Shown here: positions 1-10,222 of the stretch, in pieces
Layout: every line of letters begins with the position of its first letter
Numbering within the stretch: the first letter of the stretch is position 1
Assembly (NCBI RefSeq): GCF_010015585.1
Contig: NW_022985071.1
Span: forward strand, 499,979-563,978
Origin: Eremomyces bilateralis CBS 781.70
Taxonomy: Eukaryota; Ascomycota; Dothideomycetes; Eremomycetales; Eremomycetaceae
Direction: 5' to 3'
Length of the DNA stretch: 64,000 nucleotides
The notes under the pieces: generated by a model
Database searches by the model: none
What the model was told of the DNA's origin: nothing
What the model saw: only the letters and a program-made list of their open reading frames with translations
Program-made: the position numbers and the translations under genes

Positions 1-252
1 GTGCAAGTGATGGAGACTCGCAAGACGAAGCTGGGAGCAGACCATCCAGACACGCTGACCAGCATAGCCAATCTAGCGTCGACTTACAGGAATCAAGGTC
101 GGTGGGATGCAGCGGAAGAGCTGGAGGTGCAAGTGATGGAGACTCGCAAAACGAAGCTGGGAGCGGACCATCCAGACACGCTGACCAGCATGAACAATCT
201 TGCTTTCACGTGGAAAGCACAAGGTCGAGCTACAGAGGCGATACGTCTAATG
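1..252 (+). repeat. 126 bp tandem repeat inside the TPR gene
   Basis: Bases 1-126 and 127-252 begin with almost the same sequence, and the identity is very high for about 70 bases of the second unit. Near-identical in-phase repeats are typical of fungal NLR sensor domains that change by recombination. Confidence 0.75.
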
Positions 253-393
253 ACAGAATGTGTACAGCTTCGAGATCGAGTTCTAGGAACTAGACATCCC
301 CATTTCATTTCCTCCTCGAAAATATTGGCAGACTGGGAGGCAGACCGAATAGAAGAAAGCAGTGAGCAAGATGATACTGGTGCTATCAGGTAG
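1..393 (+). CDS. 3' end of a TPR (kinesin light chain-like) protein, probably an NLR C-terminus
   Basis: The frame is open from the first base and stops at 391-393, so only the C-terminus is in the window. It encodes tetratricopeptide repeats of the kinesin-light-chain type: the unit with ADHPDTLTS and NLA occurs twice, 42 residues (126 bp) apart, followed by a diverged third unit (RVLGTRHPH). The first two units are nearly identical at the DNA level. In filamentous fungi this repeat usually forms the sensor end of NB-ARC or NACHT NLR proteins, often with a patatin or PNP N-terminus. That architecture is inferred, because the N-terminus lies outside the window. TPR identity is secure; the NLR assignment is likely. 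Confidence 0.7.
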   Translation: MQVMETRKTKLGADHPDTLTSIANLASTYRNQGRWDAAEELEVQVMETRKTKLGADHPDTLTSMNNLAFTWKAQGRATEAIRLMTECVQLRDRVLGTRHPHFISSSKILADWEADRIEESSEQDDTGAIR

Positions 394-1342
394 GATTGCG
401 GCGGCTGAAATCTTAAATGTATACAGTGTTGAGATGATTGGCAGGTCTTCATAATGCTGCTGGAACTTCGCAAGACCTGCTCACTTGCTATGAGAAATTT
501 ACCTCGAGTAATTTACCTCACATGGGAAGAGGCTATGGTATTGCTGGGCGATGACACTCGTACATCCACACAGCGAACTCTGCCTCACCCAATGGCGCTA
601 GCCTGCCCAGTCCCGATAGAGAATAGAGTCTCTGGAGGGACCGGGCTAGATTACGGCTGAAATACTTACGCGAAAGTCCCGTGGCTGTATGGGTCGCCGA
701 AAGCGGAAGCTTGATCGGTCGCATGTACCAGCCTGCGTGGTGGAAATTTCTAAAATTGCTTTAAACACAGCGCATACCACGGATGAAGGCGTTCTAACAT
801 CATATCGGAGTTTTGTGTCTTAGATTAGTCCATTCATGACTTTTTCCAATGGAAAATTGGATGATGGTGGTGTAGCAGGGAAATACTGTCGCGCCGTCTA
901 AGGTGCACTTCAAATACACCCCGGGAAAGCAGCTAACTTGCAGCCAAGCAATCGTAACTTTTGAGATGCACATAGTTTTTAAAGTCTAGAAACGATGAAA
1001 AAGCGAAGTTCACGTAAATTTATAAGAGCTGCAACTTTGACGATGCAGGTGTGTCTTGGCATAATTTATGTAGATTCCCTGAATCAAAGGATTTCGTAAA
1101 CCAGAAGAACTTGACCTTTATTAGAACTGTAGAGCACGTGCATAAAGATAAGAGATAAGTAGACTACAGATAGATCCTCTAAAATAGAAGCGCAATGAAG
1201 AAGCAGTAATAGACGACTAGCTACGAAATCGCGAAGATACTTCGAATTAGAACTGATAGAGATAAAGAAATAACCATGTTCCTCGATCGTAACGCCTCCG
1301 CTTCAATCAGCGGGCCAAGCGTCGATAACTTAGTATTAAAGT
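394..1342. other. Intergenic, no gene recognised
   Basis: This stretch lies between the TPR gene end and the DUF3435 gene end. Only short, uninformative open frames are visible, and I see no RNA gene or clear repeat. Confidence 0.5.
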
Positions 1343-3836
1343 TCACGATACTGTCCCATGGATCTTCATCGCGTGGTTTTGCAAGTGCATCTTACAGTTG
1401 AGCAATATATTGCAAACCCTGCAGTCGATCCTCTCGCCGTCCCTGATATTGGATAAGTGTTTTCGCCGAAAGTGCTTGCTAAGATCAGAGGGGATGCTGA
1501 AAGAATAAACCCGTGTAGTAAGCGGTAAAGCGACATTACCAAGACAAAGAAAACATATCGTCGGTCGCTTTTCCTTAAACACCGACAACATAGCGGCCTC
1601 TATTTCCTTCTCCATTGGCTCAGCGGAAGCTGCTGATCGGTAGTCATCCTCCTTTTTAATCAATAGGCGCTTCGTCTGGCCTCGAGAGCGCGTTCGGCTT
1701 TTGGGTGTATCGCCTTCTTCGATTTTGCAATACTCTGTGACGGCGATAATGGCCTCGCTCCGCCGCCGGAACTCCTCCTCGAGAGTGTTCCCTGGTGGGG
1801 CAAGTATAAGCGCCTCGATCAATCTCTTCTGTTCCGGCAGTGTCTCGCCCCTGAAGTAGGACGCAACCGTTGGCTTTTGAGTTTTGACTGATCTTCACGC
1901 CCGACAGCTGGCGTTCAATCGCTCGTACCGGGCCTTCCTTCTCATACTTCTCTTGAAGTTCTGCAAGGAGTGATGCCCGAAGGCGTTGCTTCTCACCTAT
2001 GATCGTCTTGTTGTGTTCAATGTACTTAATATGCTTCGGCCCGTAGCGACGCTTTAGTCTGTCCCGATCCTGCAGCAGGGAACGAATAAGCGGGTTTTGG
2101 TTCACCGAGTCTGCCTGCTCTGCAGTCAGGCCCCAGGGCTGATTCGGGTCAATCCATCGGCTCATGTTACAAGCCGCTTGCATGACTGCATCTTGGGGCT
2201 GGAGTCGCCGCACAATTGCAGCAGCGTCCACGGTCACTCGTCGATGGAGGTAGTGTTTTAATGCAGCAGCGTCCACGGTCACTCGTCGATGGAGGTAGTG
2301 TTTTAAGAACGTCCGCGGATCACCGTGCTGCATCATCAGGTTCTGGAGCGCCTCGCTGACGTTGCCTACCAAAGAACACCACTCGCATCAGCCAAATAGA
2401 GCGTTAAGGGGAGGCCACATACCGTTTTCATTAAAAGCCTTTCCAGCACCATATCGGAGTGCGTATGGGCGCAGAAGCAGCTTGAACCCAGTAAGCTCGC
2501 CGACCTTCTTCATCGCATACCGGATCGTTGAGTACTCTAGTGGCTCGTCCTTCGATATCTCCCATCCCTCTGGCGTTTTAATAGCTTTGCGAAAGATCGG
2601 CACATCGTCTAGGTCAGATCGTAGCGGCAGTAGTAGTTGGTTATGACCTGGCTCGATATCCAGCCTGCTAAGCTGCTTCGGGGAGGTAAGGCTTGGTGCT
2701 GCGAAAGCTTGGTCATCGAAAATCAAACCCAGCAGGAGCACATGTGGGCTGTAGATTAAAGACGGATCATATATGATCTCTGGGATCGGAAATGTATTCC
2801 TACGCACCAGTAAGTAGGTTGCATAAAAAGAAGAGCAGCTGTAAGGGAGGAAATATAAGGAAATTCAACGCACATATCCTTAATACCAAGGAAGCTCTTT
2901 GTAAACTCGAATGCAAATCCAAGGAGAATCCGATTCGGCCCGCCTTCAGGGTCTCGCAGTAATGTAACTCTAATGTGTCGGTAGCAGAGGTTTAGTAATG
3001 CCCCAGGACGATTAGCCGTAAAACCCCCAATTTGCATGAAAAGCTGCATCTCGACCCGGATTCTCCCATGTGAGTATCGTTTTTTGACTGCGCACAAATT
3101 TGTCCGCAGCGCTTCTTTCAGATCCTCGACATACATGCGCGGCTTTTCCCTGGCTCCCTTTTTCAATCCCGTGTCTCTTCGCCAGCTTTCGCAGCACCTG
3201 AAAGACAGCGTTAAAATGGACCGATGATACTACGGCACGAGCTGTCATACCGTATGCATCCCACGCGTCGTCGGTCGAACCGTTAATCTTGTCGCCAGTG
3301 GCTCGCTCGTACGTAAGCCAATAGATTTTCCAGTATGTCCCTAAAGAACTAGCTAGTTTAGTCCCTCGAAGTCGCCGTCCCTCCTTCCCGCGGCGTTGGC
3401 TGAGCAGCCAGTGGAAAAAGTTGTGCAATACGTTGATTGATATGGTCTGGTACATCTTCTTGGGGTCTTTTCCGATATACGCACAGTATCTATCCAGCGT
3501 CAGAGAAATATAGCAATATAGCATAGAAGGCCATGCTGCTTACTGGTACCATTGCGCTTCGCTCCGGTCGAGGAGGAGGGTAGTACCATCGCTATAATCC
3601 TCCTTGGTATACTCGGAGTCGTCAAAGTCATCCAGCAGCTGATTGTAGTACTCTGGTGGATGCTCATTGCCTTCGAGTAGCCATGCTGACCCTTTGTTAA
3701 GGCCTTCGTCCGAGTCATAACCTGAGGTATCCGGCGTATCGTTCAGATTCGTTCGGTGTGCCGACGAGTCGTCGTCAGATTGCGAGCTGGTACTGTCCCC
3801 GTCAGACCAGGAATCGTCCACGGTCGGGCGACGCAT
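1343..3836 (-). pseudogene. DUF3435 tyrosine recombinase (Starship captain-like), decayed
   Basis: Read right to left from the ATG at 3836: an acidic N-terminus, then the conserved block EHPPEYY...LLLDR..QWYQ, a core with RGTKLASSLGTYWKIY and the motif RPYALRYGAGKAF, and a C-terminal Cys/His region (CFLCLGN...HFRRKHL...CRVCN). This is the DUF3435 family, which includes the tyrosine recombinases of Starship elements. Three introns restore the family sequence: 3490-3543 (giving WYQYCAY), 2800-2873 (giving KDMNTFPIPE) and 2366-2422 (giving NENGNVSEAL). Two further frame changes are not explained by introns. One lies near 3160-3180 (RKLAKRHG then LKKGAREK) and one near 1875-1895 before the GETLPEQK block, so I call it a pseudogene unless these are assembly errors. 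Transcription points left, so any Starship body would extend out of the window. Family identity is strong; captain status is inference. Confidence 0.8.
2220..2310 (-). repeat. 45 bp in-frame tandem duplication in the DUF3435 gene
   Basis: The stretch encoding KHYLHRRVTVDAAA occurs twice in direct succession with identical DNA. Family members normally have one copy, so this is a recent slippage or unequal-exchange event. It keeps the frame. Confidence 0.8.
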
Positions 3837-4860
3837 TGAGTCCGGTTCGCCGACTCCAACGCCGGTGAAAGTGCCGGAGAGGCGAAGGCGTATGTGAGAG
3901 TAGAAGGAAAGGGAAGAGACACAAGATCTTTGGAGCAAATAACAGTCTTCGGTTGTATAGGAAGGACAGTGGGGAGAAGAGATAACGATTCGAAGAACGT
4001 GAAGAGAAGGAGGGCGACGCCATTTTAAGAAAATGTCGCGGAATCTGTTGGAGAGCCATTTCGGGCCCTTCTTCTGGCCCTTTAGACGCCAGAGGATGAG
4101 CGAGTGAGAGTAGAGTTGGAAAGCAGAGTTAGAAAACGAAATACTGAAAACTAGACGTCGCATGCTCTAAGTCAGAGCGGAGCTAAAATGGGACATAGAC
4201 CAAAGTTGGTAGGGCATGACTCAGATCCATGTCAGTGAGATCCATGTCAGCGAGTAAGGGGAGTTCTCATTGGCGCTGGAGCATGGCAGATTTACCTCCA
4301 AAAACGGCGTCACAAACCTCCAAAAACGGACGTCAATCTGCCGTCTTTTTGTTTAAATAGGATTTACCAACAAATTCGCAATATCAGGAACTGTAAGAAA
4401 CTAGACCGTTTCCAGCGGGTATCCACAGTTGTAAAACTGGGTTGTCAACGAGCTAACGTACTGTGGATCGGAGGTTGCAAAACCTCTCCAATGTCACAGA
4501 TGCCTAGCTGCGGACCAATAGACAAGAACTTTGACTCGGAGTGTGTAGAATCTTGAACTTTTGCTGTAGACGAGGGGAGTGGCCACCAGCCCGTGGTTCA
4601 TGGAAAGTGTCCATTGTTATAGACTCATACAGAAAGATTGCATATGAGATTGGTTCTACACGGGGAAAGCGAGAAATATGTAGCAAGGAATGAATCGAAG
4701 GCGGGAAGATGGCGACGAGAGGAACTGCAGGCATCACCGTCGACTGAAATCCAGATGCGAGAGGTCAAGAGAAACGGGAAGCGCAAGTTCCTGTTCGTAC
4801 CTGACATGTACCGCTGTTCTCTCCGAAGTATATCCGGAGCGGACGGGACCACATCAACTT
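3837..4860. other. Upstream flank of the DUF3435 gene, no gene recognised
   Basis: Apart from the short repeats listed separately, only overlapping small frames without family resemblance are seen. The promoter of the recombinase gene should lie at the left end of this stretch. Confidence 0.5.
4226..4345. repeat. Short direct and inverted repeats upstream of the DUF3435 gene
   Basis: A 15 bp unit with gatccatgtcag is repeated in tandem at 4226-4255. The inverted pair ggcagatt (4285-4292) and aatctgcc (4335-4342) encloses two copies of acctccaaaaacgg. They sit about 400-600 bp upstream of the recombinase start, where Starship ends usually lie. I cannot show that they are element termini. Confidence 0.45.
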
Positions 4861-4863
4861 GAA

Positions 4864-4960
4864 TATAGGGCATCCCGTCTGCTCTGCCGTACTCAAGCAG
4901 GTTAGAGACAGAATAGTACTACGGTGGGTGACCACGTGGGAAGTCTTCACAATAGTACCA
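4864..4960 (+). pseudogene. 5S rRNA-like fragment
   Basis: The segment contains two blocks typical of fungal 5S rRNA: gggcatcccgtctgctctg followed by ccgtactcaagc (internal promoter box A side), and ggtgggtgaccac (box C side), in the right order and spacing. The 5' end of a normal 5S gene (acatacgaccat) is missing and the middle is diverged. It is best read as a truncated 5S pseudogene or a 5S-derived retroposed sequence. Fungal 5S genes are dispersed, so an isolated copy is not surprising. Confidence 0.6.
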
Positions 4961-5062
4961 TCCGGTTCGCCTGCCATTGGCCGGGCGAGTTACCATACAT
5001 ACTTAGTCAACGCGTCGTTAGGAGATACTGTAATCAAAAAATTAGGGCTGCGTAGAGTACTG

Positions 5063-5324
5063 TGTCACAGAATATCTGTGTTTCTTGGCGTTTCCTCACG
5101 GCTTCATTCCGCATTCGATTCTATACACCTATTCTTTCCCTTTTTAGGGAAAAGATCACCATTGTAAACCATATAAAATAGCTGCAGGAACAGCCTGTTT
5201 TCGTAGGATCCGGCTCTTCAGGATCAAGGCCAATCTATCTACGCTCTTTTGGAATCTAACGGTGTTTTCCCACTGTGCCGCTGCATTAATCACCTGATTG
5301 AGCGAAACCGCTATTTATCTCACA
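5063..5324 (+). repeat. Left arm of a ~260 bp long inverted repeat
   Basis: This arm runs from tgtcacagaatatctgtg to gaaaccgctatttatctcac and matches the reverse complement of 8557-8821 along its length with scattered substitutions (roughly 85% by eye). The pair encloses the lectin-like gene and a foldback repeat. Arms this long and diverged could be terminal repeats of a DNA element or a duplicated, inverted segment. Confidence 0.8.
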
Positions 5325-5387
5325 TACTGCATGTAGTACTAATAGGAACAGGGCCTAAATCTAATGTTGCGAATTAGGATCATTTGC

Positions 5388-7048
5388 TTATTGATCATAG
5401 CTATCTGGCACCATTGTTCCAATCATCCACTTCCCATACACACTCTCTGTCGCGAGCTCTTTGATCTTCCCATCGATTAGATAATACATCCGCACTGCTG
5501 TATTGCTCCATCCTGCCACACCTATCGGCCCATTCGGTGTGCTCGAGCCCGGAACCGATGACCCAAGATCTCCAACTGACCATTTGCTGTTCGAATACTG
5601 CACCTGCTGCATCTTAGTGCCGTCGAGGTAGAAGACTTGGACTGCATCGGGGGTATCAGACACCGCGACGCCAAGCGAGCGGGGGATTTCTCTGGGGATG
5701 TTCGCGGGGATTGTCTGGACTGTTTTAGGTTAGTTTCTTAAACCTTAACATCACGCCGACACGCAAAACTACAGAGTAGGGGTGGAAAAAGCACGATAGA
5801 CCTTTTGTCCACGTTGAACTCGTCCAAACTGACGATGCCATCTGCAACCTTGTCTCCTCATTGAACCAAAACAGCCAAATCTCCCCCTTCACCATCTTCA
5901 CTGCGACTGGCGACGCCAGATGTGCCTTTGCACCATTACTGATTTCCCGCGGCGCGCGCCATCCGCTCGTAGGGTCGTATGCGGCTTCTAGGACAGAGCC
6001 GTCGCTACCGACCATGTATTCGCGTAGGATGTTTAATGAGGGGGAAATGAGAGAGAGTCCGGCGCCCGCGATGAGGGCGGAGGAGGACGGGATGGTGTTG
6101 CTCTCTGGGTTTGTGCAGAGCGTGCCGTTCCCGTGGCAGCGGAAGACGAGACTGGCGAGGGTGCTTTGCGAACGTGCCGTATAGTGCATGCGGATTTCCT
6201 GTAACTCGAATGTTAATGTCCGTATACGCTAGAACCACGTAGGTCAAGTCTCACAAAGTAGTCGTTGGACTGCCATGTCGCAGCAGCAATCGGAGTATTG
6301 TCAATAGCAGGCAACGACATGTTTAGTTTCATGGGATTCGCCCAGATGCTGGGCTTGTTGAAGTAGCCATGCATATACAGGTCCCCATTGGATACCTGCC
6401 AGAAGATGAAGATTGTCGCATCAGATTGGGCGGCTACGATTGCGCGCATTGGCTTCGGTGCTGGGACACTGGTGTTTGTGTCGGGCGGGGAGTTAAGGTT
6501 ATTGGTGGTTAATGGAGCTTGCCCATCTTGGCGATTCTGGTTATTGACAGCGTTAGTCGGGCTGTTTCATATCATACTGAAATCATATCCTATGCTATGT
6601 TAGACTTACAGACTTGTGCCTGCTCCCAAGAATACCTCCCGCTACGCCTCCCACTATGGCCGCAACGAGCACGAAGAAAACCAGGCCAAAATATAATATC
6701 CTCCGGCGAATACCGCATACTCTCTTCTTATTCTCAGCCGGTATGACACTGGCGGCGTTGCTCTTAAGTGCATTAGCATCTACTTCATGAACCGCTACCG
6801 GATACAAGCCATGCGACTCATGTTGATTGTTCGGGTCGGCGTGAGCATATTGACTTCGGTATTGGTCTTGAGACTCCGAATAATGTACCTCGGGGTAGGA
6901 GTGGTCAAGATGATGCGAGTTCTGGAACGATTCCGGAAGCGGGTCAAGATCGTGCTCTACGGGCTGTGAATTTCCAATTATTTTTAATTCCTGGATGTGT
7001 TAGCCACGAGCATAAAGTCAGACTCACAGTGCTTTGCAAGCCCGTCAT
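5388..7048 (-). CDS. Type II membrane protein with fucose-specific-lectin-like beta-propeller
   Basis: Five exons: 7048-7028, 6990-6610, 6536-6255, 6198-5802 and 5719-5388, giving about 470 residues. Introns are 37, 73, 56 and 82 bp. The first three have good GTRAGT/GTGAG donors and several have CTAAC branch points; the 5801 donor (GTCTAT) is weak. The protein starts with an Asp/His/Gln-rich cytoplasmic stretch. A single membrane segment follows (ILYFGLVFFVLVAAIVGGVAG), then an Asn/Pro/Thr linker. The rest is a repeated fold with units such as IFIFWQVSNGDLY, EIWLFWFNEETRLQ, VQVFYLDGTKMQQV and VRMYYLIDGKIKEL. This arrangement resembles fungal fucose-specific lectins (PF07938, six-bladed propeller) with an added signal anchor. 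It likely binds glycans outside the cell or in the secretory pathway. The domain call rests on pattern recognition only. Confidence 0.65.
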
Positions 7049-7752
7049 GATTATATATGCGAGCACCGATCTTTCTACCCTTAGGTTACCTCGCCATTTC
7101 TCAAGCCAGGTTGGGTTTCCATTCGATTGAAAACCAGAAATGGGCGGACAGATCAGGGTCTTATTAACGCAAAATCATATGCATTCTGATCTGCAAGCCT
7201 CGTTCATCTGAGGATGCAGCCTATCGCGGATGGCTAGCGCATGTAAGAGCAACAATCGGTCACGGGGCTTTTGAGCGTGAAAACCACACGCTAGGACGGG
7301 ACTCGTCGCTAAATCGGGCCTTCCTCTAACTAATTCTAGTTGGTAAGACAAGGGTTATCATTAAGGTGGCCCCCCGATGCATACTATTTTTTCGCATAGG
7401 TTGTCACAGTAATGACTTGTCGCTACGACTTTGGCTGTTTTAGCCCTACGGCCTGAGGGTGATGGAGGCCTAAGCATACCTGCCGGACCGGCCCGATATG
7501 AGACTCTATTCAGGCGAAAGACCTCGCTCGTACTGCTGGAGGGATCATATCCATACCGCATACTCTGGAACTAATTGAACTCCACAGCACCGCGTATACG
7601 AACTTTCCTGGGGTGATTATAGTTTTTTTTTAGCATTATATCTATTCGCAGAGAACTTTTTAGCATGTTTACGTATGGAAACCATGGTATTCTGTCACGG
7701 TTGTACTTTTCGTTGCTTCAAGGCGTTGATGGATTGATGCCTTATGGCTTGA

Positions 7753-8210
7753 CCACCAGGGGGACGAAATTCGTGGCGCGGAGGCCAAACCCCAAATCCT
7801 CACCAAAATCGCTAACTTTGACCCCGAATATCTCCGCCAAACGAGGCTTATTTTCAATTCTGATCAATAGAATCAATTTGTACTTAAAGATATCCTTATA
7901 ATAAAAGATGCAGAAAGTTACAGTTTAATTTGGCGGACTCAGCAAATTTTGGTAAGGTTTTATGGATACAAGTGTGCAATCCTCACCAAAATCTTGCCCG
8001 CCTCCTCCGCCAAAATTTGCTGAGTCCGCCAAATTAAACTGTAACTTTCTGCATCTTTTATTATAAGGATATCTTTTAAGTACAAATTGATTCTATTGAT
8101 CAGAATTGAAAATAAGCCTCGTTTGGCGGAGATATTCGGGATCAAAGTTAGCGATTTTGGTGAGGATTTGGGGTTTGGCCTCCGCGCCACGAATTTCGTC
8201 CCCCCGGTGG
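7753..8210. repeat. 458 bp foldback (near-perfect inverted repeat, 57 bp spacer)
   Basis: Arm 7753-7952 is almost exactly the reverse complement of 8010-8210, with one single-base indel in the ggatatctttaagtac region and a few substitutions. The 57 bp spacer also contains a copy of tcctcaccaaaatc, which is present in the left arm. It resembles a foldback or MITE-type element without coding capacity. I could not define a target duplication. The transcript would form a long hairpin. Confidence 0.85.
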
Positions 8211-8556
8211 ACGATCATAGCTCTAGTAGGATATAGTCGCATGTGTTGAGGCTGGGCGCTCCCTATGGGAGCGTCCTCAAACTGAGGATGAGTAAGCTTC
8301 AGATGACGAACGGGGGGCCACATGGGCGACCTATTGGCCCGAACAGATGCATGAAGCAATCAATCAATCAACTAATTAGTGATGAGCCCCAATCACTCCT
8401 TCGGAGTTTTGGCGCGACCGTCCAATACAGGCGTGGCTAAACTATAAGTTTGCTTACCATCTCTTGGCATGGCTTCTCACGCCAAGACATACTGAGTGAG
8501 GCTTGGCCCATCATCCTTGTAGAGATGAGAATCAACGGATCCTATGTCTTGCATTT

Positions 8557-8821
8557 TGTGAGATAAATAGCGGTTTCGCTCAATCTGTTGGTTGGTGCAG
8601 CGATACAGTGGGAAAACACCATTAGATTCCAAAAGAGCGTAGAAAGATTGGCCTTGATCCTGAAGAGCAGGAATCCTACGAAAACAGGCCGTTCCTGCAG
8701 CTATTTTATATGGTTTATAATGGTGATCTATTCCCTAAAAAGGGAAAGAATAATTAGGGATAGAATCGAATACGGAACGAAGCCGCGGGGAAACGCCAAG
8801 AAACACAGATATTCTGTGACA
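8557..8821 (-). repeat. Right arm of the ~260 bp long inverted repeat
   Basis: Reverse-complement partner of 5063-5324, from gtgagataaatagcggtttcg to acacagatattctgtgaca. Together the arms bound about 3.76 kb. Confidence 0.8.
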
Positions 8822-9507
8822 CCTGCCACCTTTGTCAACCGGACTCAGCCTTGCTGCAGTTTACACCCAAGCGGATGCCTGGGCAAAGTGGGCATGGCAC
8901 TGATTTATGGACTAGCCTTCGGCCGGCATCAGGTCGATTCAACGTCCTTCGAGGATACCACACAATATCCCAATGACTCGACCGGGAATATGTTAAGGAC
9001 GACGCATATTTGGAGATTAGATTAACTATCGTCTTTGACTTTTTGCACTTCAGGATACTTCGTTAACTCGTATAAAAAAGCTACAATATGTAGCCTTGGG
9101 TAGTGAGGCTGGTGGCGCATTGCCAGCTAGACATCTTGATACTTTAAAGTTTAAACCGAACAGCCTTTGCTGCGCTTTACACCGCGCTGAAAGCCTTGTC
9201 CAGCGGCCGAAGGCAAACCATATTGATTCTGCCGCGTCGTGGCAGAGCCTCACTTTTCCACCTCCCATAATTATGGCTTCACCGTATTTTCTCCTTCTCT
9301 TCTGTAAGCCTCCTTCGGTCAACTGTGAGCTCCATCTCAACAGATTCTGGTTGCTTGATAACGTCTTATATAGTCTGATACGATCAGGCCTCACTAATAA
9401 CTACCTCGGATTAAAAAGAGCTACCTATATCTATCTCCGCACCTGCGAATTCAGGACCTTTCCTATCGACCTTACATTCTACCGTTTTTCGATATAACTT
9501 ACCAAAT
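8822..9507. other. Intergenic, no gene recognised
   Basis: Only small open frames of unlike composition are seen. This stretch separates the inverted-repeat unit from the truncated NLR. Confidence 0.5.
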
Positions 9508-10220
9508 TCTGAAACGATTCCGAAGAGAGACCTCGAGCCTAATAGTGGTCAAGGGCAAGAAAAGAAGAGGAAAATAGACTACGAGGATCATCAACTACCA
9601 CCGTCTAATGCTTCTACACGAACGTTTGCCAACGAATGCTATACGATCGGTTGGATTTGCGCCCTCGTTACAAAGTATGTTGCCGCGCAGGCTTTCCTCG
9701 ACGAAGAACACGACCGGGCAGAATTCGTCGATACTAACGATAACAATGACTACATATTGGGCAGAATGGGAGAACACAATGTTGTTATTGCTGTTCTACC
9801 CGAGGGCGAGTACGGGCTGGCCTCCGCAGCAACCGTAGCGAGAGATATGCTGCATAGCTTTCCTAATGTCAGAATTGGCCTGATGGTCGGCATCGGTGGC
9901 GGCGCACCGAGTCGAAAGCATGATATCCGTCTAGGTGACGTAATCGTCAGTGTTTCCCGCGATGGGAACGGCGGTGTATTCCAGTACGACTTCGGCAATA
10001 CGATACAAGACCAAAGCTTTCGAACGACTGGTTACTTGAACCAGCCGCCCACAGTCCTCCGCACGGCGGTAAATGGGGTCAAGGCACAGCATGAGAAGAA
10101 CGGGCACCAGTTTGAAGAAACAATCAACACTATTCTGGAGAAGAATCGGAGAATGAGGAAGAAGTATAGGCGTTCTGACCCAAGCAGTGACAGGCTGTAC
10201 CTAAGCCATATCACCCATCC
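9508..10220 (+). pseudogene. Truncated NLR: PNP/UDP-phosphorylase-like N-terminal domain
   Basis: The open frame runs through KKRKIDYED, then the nucleoside-phosphorylase-like domain found at the N-terminus of many fungal NLRs: [76 protein letters not shown] and [18 protein letters not shown]. It matches the NLR at 43741-47580 closely. After the shared ITHP/VTHP motif (base 10220) the similarity ends abruptly and the sequence continues as an HNH-nuclease gene in a different frame. No in-frame ATG is visible near the expected start. In intact relatives this domain precedes a NACHT or NB-ARC switch and repeats; all of that is absent here. Confidence 0.75.
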
Positions 10221-10222
10221 TG

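Noticed and set aside
9608-9838. 76-codon frame starting MLLHERLP
   Set aside because: It is out of frame with the PNP-like domain that runs through the same bases.
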